DNA of 64,000 nt, taken from positions 1 to 64,000 of the forward strand of contig JAFGQK010000071.1 of assembly GCA_016935735.1 (NCBI GenBank). Direction: 5' to 3'. Of this stretch, positions 60,453 to 64,000 are shown piece by piece (positions within the stretch are counted from its first letter, which is position 1; every line of letters starts with the position of its first letter). This DNA is from Spirochaetales bacterium (lineage in GTDB: Bacteria > Spirochaetota > Spirochaetia > SZUA-6 > JAFGRV01). The notes beneath the pieces were generated by a model. It made no database searches. It was given only the letters and a program-made list of their open reading frames with translations, and was not told the origin of the DNA. A program made the position numbers and the translations under genes.

Positions 60453-61493
60453 ATGACGACGATAAATACTATTAAGAAAAGTGTAATAAAAATAATTCCA
60501 TTCAGTCTGTATAGAATTTTAAGAACAATCAAGCGAATGTTACTCTTATTCTATTTACTTCTGATTAAACGGTTTGTCGTAAACAGGAAGTGGAAACTGG
60601 ACAGGGTGAAAACGAATAGACTGGAAGAAAGCCATAAAAAATTGTATTTTTCAATTCAATCTTTTTATTATAGAAGATTTAAGAAATTTGCGGATATAAT
60701 TAACCCTGTCGATTATAATGAAAAGATACAATGGCTGAAACTCTTCGATCAGGATGCTTTGATGATATCCTGTACAGACAAATATGCTGTGAGGGAGTAT
60801 GTCAAAAAAACGATTGGAGAAAAACATTTAAAAACGTTATATGGTGTCTACGAAAGGTTTAAGGACATCGATTTTAATACATTACCGCGTTCGTTCGTGA
60901 TAAAGACAAATCACGATTCGGGAACAATTTTTTTGGTCAAAGATAAGGCAAAAGCGAATTGGAAGTATATTAAGAACCGGATTAAAAATTCAATGTCGTA
61001 TGTTTATGGTGTGAATAACGGGGAATGGCAATATTCCTTTATTCCCAGTAAAATCCTGGTGGAACAATATCTACAACCGGAATCAGATACTCTACCAGTG
61101 GATTATAAATTCCATTGTATCCAGGGGGAAATGCAATGGCTGCAATATATTTTCAACAGGGGTGAAAATACAACCAGTGAAATATATTTTGATAAGAATT
61201 TTAACAGGATGCCGTCTCATCTTGGCAGGAGTTTTCTTTTATCGGATAAACCGGTGCAACTGCCGGATAATTTGAACGATATGATACTGATAGTGGAAAA
61301 ATTAGCCGCTCCATTCAGATATGTACGGGTAGATCTTTTTAATATCAACGGGGCCATTTTTTTTGGTGAATTAACGTTCTTTCCCAGGGGAGGATTCTAC
61401 CCGAGCAAGGATGTTGTCGAATTCGGGAAATTGATGAATTTTGATATGATGAATGTGAAGAAACCTGTAACGGGACCCTGCCCAGGGAACTGA
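60453..61493 (+). CDS. TupA-like ATP-grasp protein
   Basis: A 346-residue protein of the TupA-like ATP-grasp family. DKYAVREYVKKTIGEKHLKTLYGVYE, the ATP-binding SFVIKTNHDSGTIFLVKDKAKANW, ILVEQYLQPESDTLPVDYKFHCIQGEMQWLQ and the metal-binding VRVDLFNINGAIFFGELTFFPRGGF blocks are all present. The family is found in teichuronopeptide and capsule clusters and probably joins an amino acid or similar group to a polysaccharide, or acts as a glycosyltransferase partner. A TATAAT near 60419 could be its own -10 box. Confidence 0.85.
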   Translation: MTTINTIKKSVIKIIPFSLYRILRTIKRMLLLFYLLLIKRFVVNRKWKLDRVKTNRLEESHKKLYFSIQSFYYRRFKKFADIINPVDYNEKIQWLKLFDQDALMISCTDKYAVREYVKKTIGEKHLKTLYGVYERFKDIDFNTLPRSFVIKTNHDSGTIFLVKDKAKANWKYIKNRIKNSMSYVYGVNNGEWQYSFIPSKILVEQYLQPESDTLPVDYKFHCIQGEMQWLQYIFNRGENTTSEIYFDKNFNRMPSHLGRSFLLSDKPVQLPDNLNDMILIVEKLAAPFRYVRVDLFNINGAIFFGELTFFPRGGFYPSKDVVEFGKLMNFDMMNVKKPVTGPCPGN

Positions 61494-61519
61494 TTATCTG
61501 CAAAACAATACCATAAAAA

Positions 61520-61555
61520 ACAAGCCCGGCAGCATTTGAAATACCACCGGGCATT
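61520..61555 (-). terminator. terminator of the GldG-like operon
   Basis: Arms GCCCGG (61524) and CCGGGC (61547) with a 17-base loop; on the minus strand the stem is followed by TTGTTTTTT. It lies 35 bases beyond the stop of the GldG-like gene and also close to the end of the convergent TupA-like gene. Confidence 0.65.
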
Positions 61556-61588
61556 ATTTCACCTACTTATCACTATGACAACAGGAAA

Positions 61589-64000
61589 TTAATTCTCTGT
61601 ATCCTCTTCATTTAAATCATCCAGTTTCTTCATCATTTTTGTGGCTCTCCAGCCGATGAGCTTGAATGCATATTCGCTTTCCGAAGAATAAGCAGGATAT
61701 TTGTTATCCCCCGGATGGTCAAATATCGTAAGAGCATAGTCCTTTTTTCCCCTGGCCGTAATCCGGTATAAGAATGGTTCATTTTCCATATCCGATTTCT
61801 GTCTGTCCGTGTAATACTCTTCGCATACCAGGTTTCCCATGGTATTAAGGATATCGTCGATCGACCGTTTGCGTACAGGTCCCTTTACTGCATCGGAAAA
61901 CCATAATTCCTCGCCGGTTGCAGCACCTTCCTCGTCCAGTTCCTTGAGCTGTTTTGTTATCGTTATCATCTGGCTATCGAACTCAAGAACAAGTTCCGTG
62001 ATCTCGTTTTTAGGATAAGATAACACCTTTTCATCCCGGAGGCTGTCGTTGTCCTTGTCAAAAAGCTGCTGGAGGTTATTCTTTACACTGTAGATATTGG
62101 GATCACCCTTCAGGGTCACATACGTATGGGAGGAGGATGATGACGGTTTCCCGATATCCAGTTCCCTCACCAGGGTATCGTCAATAAAGGCTTGCACGTG
62201 GATTTTGTTCTCATCATCAAGCTCGTACCGGTCATACTGCTTTTGTTCGGAAATAAGTTCCGAGATTTCAATATCCGAAAGGTTGTCCAGCATGGCATTG
62301 GTATGAGCAGGATCCACAGGAAAACCCTCGGGCATGATATGCCATTTATCGTCTTTGTCCTTTTCCAGTGTAAAAGTACCTTTTTTATTGGTAAAGGCAA
62401 TTTTATCGATCTTTTTCTCGTCCACCATGGTGAGTTTTGGCAGCTTATAACGGATAACACCAAGAGAACGTGAAACATTTATCCAGATAAGAGTGCCGAA
62501 AAGGACCGCTATAATAATGATAAGGGTAAGATAGTCCTTTGTAAACTTTAACCGTTTTATCCCTGCCCGGCTTACTTCTGCTGATACCGGTTCTTCTTTT
62601 AAAGGCACTGCATGAGTAGCTGTACCCTTTTTAGAGAACTTAAGCTGTAAATTTTTTCTCTGGGCATTTCTTAGAATAAACACTATTATGCCTAAGAATG
62701 CGACCAGCACAGGAATGCCGATGATATTGAAAAATGTGGTAAAATCCTTGATAAAAGGAGTGATTTTTGATTCATCAAGAGGATTAATGAGCTGGAGCTT
62801 GCTTCTCATGGCAGCATAATCCTCTTTGCCATTACAATAATCAATCACATTACTTACCAGGGCCCTGTTGGGAGGAATATCCGACGGATTCTGCGGCGTC
62901 GGATCATAGGAAAGAAGATAATCCCGGATAATTTCCGATGTCCCGATAAGAATGATTCTCCCGGGTGATTCGGCTTTCTCGATTACCTTAATCTGATCGG
63001 TGACTTCTTCGGAAAAGGCTTCCGATTCCGCTGCTTCTTCCCCTTCAGGTTCTTCTATTTCCTTTTTCGGTTTTTGCGGGATCGGTTTATCCTTAAAGTA
63101 ACTCGGGAATTGTCCTTCAAGCGCAACAGCTAACGGATAACTCTGCATATCCTCTTTTGATTCGGGTGGCATAATAGTGAGCGGATTATCAAGAGAAATA
63201 TGTTCGGAAACTTCCCAGGATTTGTTCGAGGAAGAAAAGAGGATATCTGCTTTTATATCATTTGTTTTTAACGTCTCTTCATACAGTTTGATGGGGGATG
63301 CCTGGATCATTAAAAGACCCCGGATATTTCTCATATACAGGAGCTTTTCATTGATAAACTCGTTCTGAATTAGCGGGAAATAATAGATTTTAAGATCCCC
63401 GTATTTCCGGTCCGAGGTCTCGAAACATTCCTGATCATAAACATAGGAATTCTTGACAGTCACTCCATAGCGTTCCAGGAGGAATTCCAGTCCTGTTTTT
63501 ACGGCAGGATATTCTTTCGGAACATTGTAACCATAAAGCTGCCTGTTCATCTGGGGTGTTTCTTCCTTTAACCCGTCAAGAAAAATGGCAAGGGATTTCC
63601 CCTCCATAAGAAATTGATCGATCTGGAAGAGCTCCCAGTCCGAAAACACATCCTTTGGTCCGGCAATCACAAGACACTCGATTCCCTTGGGGATATTTTC
63701 TCCTTCACCGAGCTTGATCTCTTTTAATGTGTGGTGCTCGGTAAGAATTTCCTTGAGTGTGTCTGCCGTTATCTTTCTTACATCCTGGCCCGGATTTGCC
63801 TGGGCATACGCCTGGAGTTCGTACTCATCCCATTGCAGGCGTGCAGTACCGTGATCTGCCAGATAACCGATGTATTCATTTATATCGATAATATTGGTAA
63901 CCGTATTGCTGATTGCCTCTTTAATTGTTTCCTCGTTTGCAATCTGTGGATGGCTTCCAAACGGTGTCCGGTATATTTCCAGGAAATTGTATTTTTCAAT
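61589..64000 (-). CDS. GldG-like ABC-2 auxiliary protein with DUF4340 domain, 5' end outside the window
   Basis: The frame stays open to the right edge (IYRTPFGSHPQIANEETIKEA and NPGQDVRKITADTLKEIL precede the track's GTG at 63670), so the gene is partial. The visible 803 codons show the GldG/ABC_transp_aux domain (KGIECLVIAGPKDVFSDWELFQIDQFLMEGKSLAIFLDG), two membrane helices (near NIIGIPVLVAFLGIIVFIL and YLTLIIIIAVLFGTLIWINV) and a C-terminal DUF4340 beta domain (TNKKGTFTLEKDKDDKWHIMPEGFPVDP). Such proteins work with an ABC-2 permease and ATPase, expected just beyond the window. The substrate is unknown; in Bacteroidetes the family serves gliding. Confidence 0.85.
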   Translation of the reverse strand: MEKYNFLEIYRTPFGSHPQIANEETIKEAISNTVTNIIDINEYIGYLADHGTARLQWDEYELQAYAQANPGQDVRKITADTLKEILTEHHTLKEIKLGEGENIPKGIECLVIAGPKDVFSDWELFQIDQFLMEGKSLAIFLDGLKEETPQMNRQLYGYNVPKEYPAVKTGLEFLLERYGVTVKNSYVYDQECFETSDRKYGDLKIYYFPLIQNEFINEKLLYMRNIRGLLMIQASPIKLYEETLKTNDIKADILFSSSNKSWEVSEHISLDNPLTIMPPESKEDMQSYPLAVALEGQFPSYFKDKPIPQKPKKEIEEPEGEEAAESEAFSEEVTDQIKVIEKAESPGRIILIGTSEIIRDYLLSYDPTPQNPSDIPPNRALVSNVIDYCNGKEDYAAMRSKLQLINPLDESKITPFIKDFTTFFNIIGIPVLVAFLGIIVFILRNAQRKNLQLKFSKKGTATHAVPLKEEPVSAEVSRAGIKRLKFTKDYLTLIIIIAVLFGTLIWINVSRSLGVIRYKLPKLTMVDEKKIDKIAFTNKKGTFTLEKDKDDKWHIMPEGFPVDPAHTNAMLDNLSDIEISELISEQKQYDRYELDDENKIHVQAFIDDTLVRELDIGKPSSSSSHTYVTLKGDPNIYSVKNNLQQLFDKDNDSLRDEKVLSYPKNEITELVLEFDSQMITITKQLKELDEEGAATGEELWFSDAVKGPVRKRSIDDILNTMGNLVCEEYYTDRQKSDMENEPFLYRITARGKKDYALTIFDHPGDNKYPAYSSESEYAFKLIGWRATKMMKKLDDLNEEDTEN

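Overview
The window looks like a stretch of a low-to-medium GC spirochaete chromosome, probably of a Treponema-like or related free-living or gut lineage. This rests on gene content only: a NusG-domain-II protein with a Gx-type transporter, a MurE with a non-canonical DEDPR substrate motif, a 7TMR-DISM chemoreceptor, an LeuA-family (R)-citramalate synthase of the kind known from Leptospira, several conserved but unnamed proteins, and a GldG/DUF4340 exporter component. It is mostly ordinary chromosome, with few mobile genes and many small decayed remnants.

Layout. 0-1 kb: a frameshifted transposase and a HicBA remnant. 1-5.4 kb: purQ, an isochorismatase-like hydrolase, coaBC, and a NusG_II / Gx transporter / EcfT-like membrane operon. 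5.4-9.5 kb: a carbohydrate-binding-like lipoprotein, then an operon of secreted protein, histidine kinase and sigma-54 activator preceded by a sigma-54 promoter and two enhancer-like dyads. 9.8-11.4 kb: murE. 11.4-15.6 kb: small remnants and a sugar ABC importer (binding protein plus two permeases, no ATPase). 15.7-30 kb: an unknown ATPase-like protein, nitroreductase, M28-like membrane peptidase, dinB with an alkyltransferase-like protein, phosphoesterase, a TroA/ZnuA-like orphan, a metallopeptidase, lepB, rhomboid, a GIDE-domain protein and an HD protein. 30-33 kb: a MetRS fragment, citramalate synthase with an isoleucine-rich leader peptide and attenuator, and a broken TIM-barrel isomerase. 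33-41 kb: a MoxR/DUF58/transglutaminase operon, a degenerate GGDEF protein, and an ECF sigma factor with its probable anti-sigma partner and a MotA/TolQ-like target. 41-54.6 kb: small conserved proteins, tRNA-Ala(GGC), a LolD/FtsX-type ABC system, a beta/gamma-crystallin protein, decayed toxin-antitoxin genes, a ModF-like ATPase and a chemoreceptor. 54.6-64 kb: a membrane-embedded spermidine-synthase/TPR protein, a three-gene surface-polysaccharide cluster, and the GldG-like protein running off the right edge.

The most notable signals are regulatory. (1) A 37-codon leader peptide with 12 isoleucine codons and a terminator/antiterminator pair stands in front of the citramalate synthase gene, which indicates isoleucine attenuation and identifies the enzyme's pathway. 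(2) Two genes share a CAACA-N15-CGTATAATATTA promoter, one of them the ECF sigma gene itself. (3) A GG-N10-GC sigma-54 promoter with paired upstream dyads controls the operon that encodes its own sigma-54 activator. (4) The same 11-mer GATGTTATCGG sits at the same distance (30-31 bp) from the starts of a sugar-binding protein and a carbohydrate-binding-like lipoprotein. (5) At least eight genes have a sigma-70-type promoter whose -10 box ends only 4-13 bases before the ATG, with no Shine-Dalgarno sequence, so leaderless translation seems to be common in this organism.
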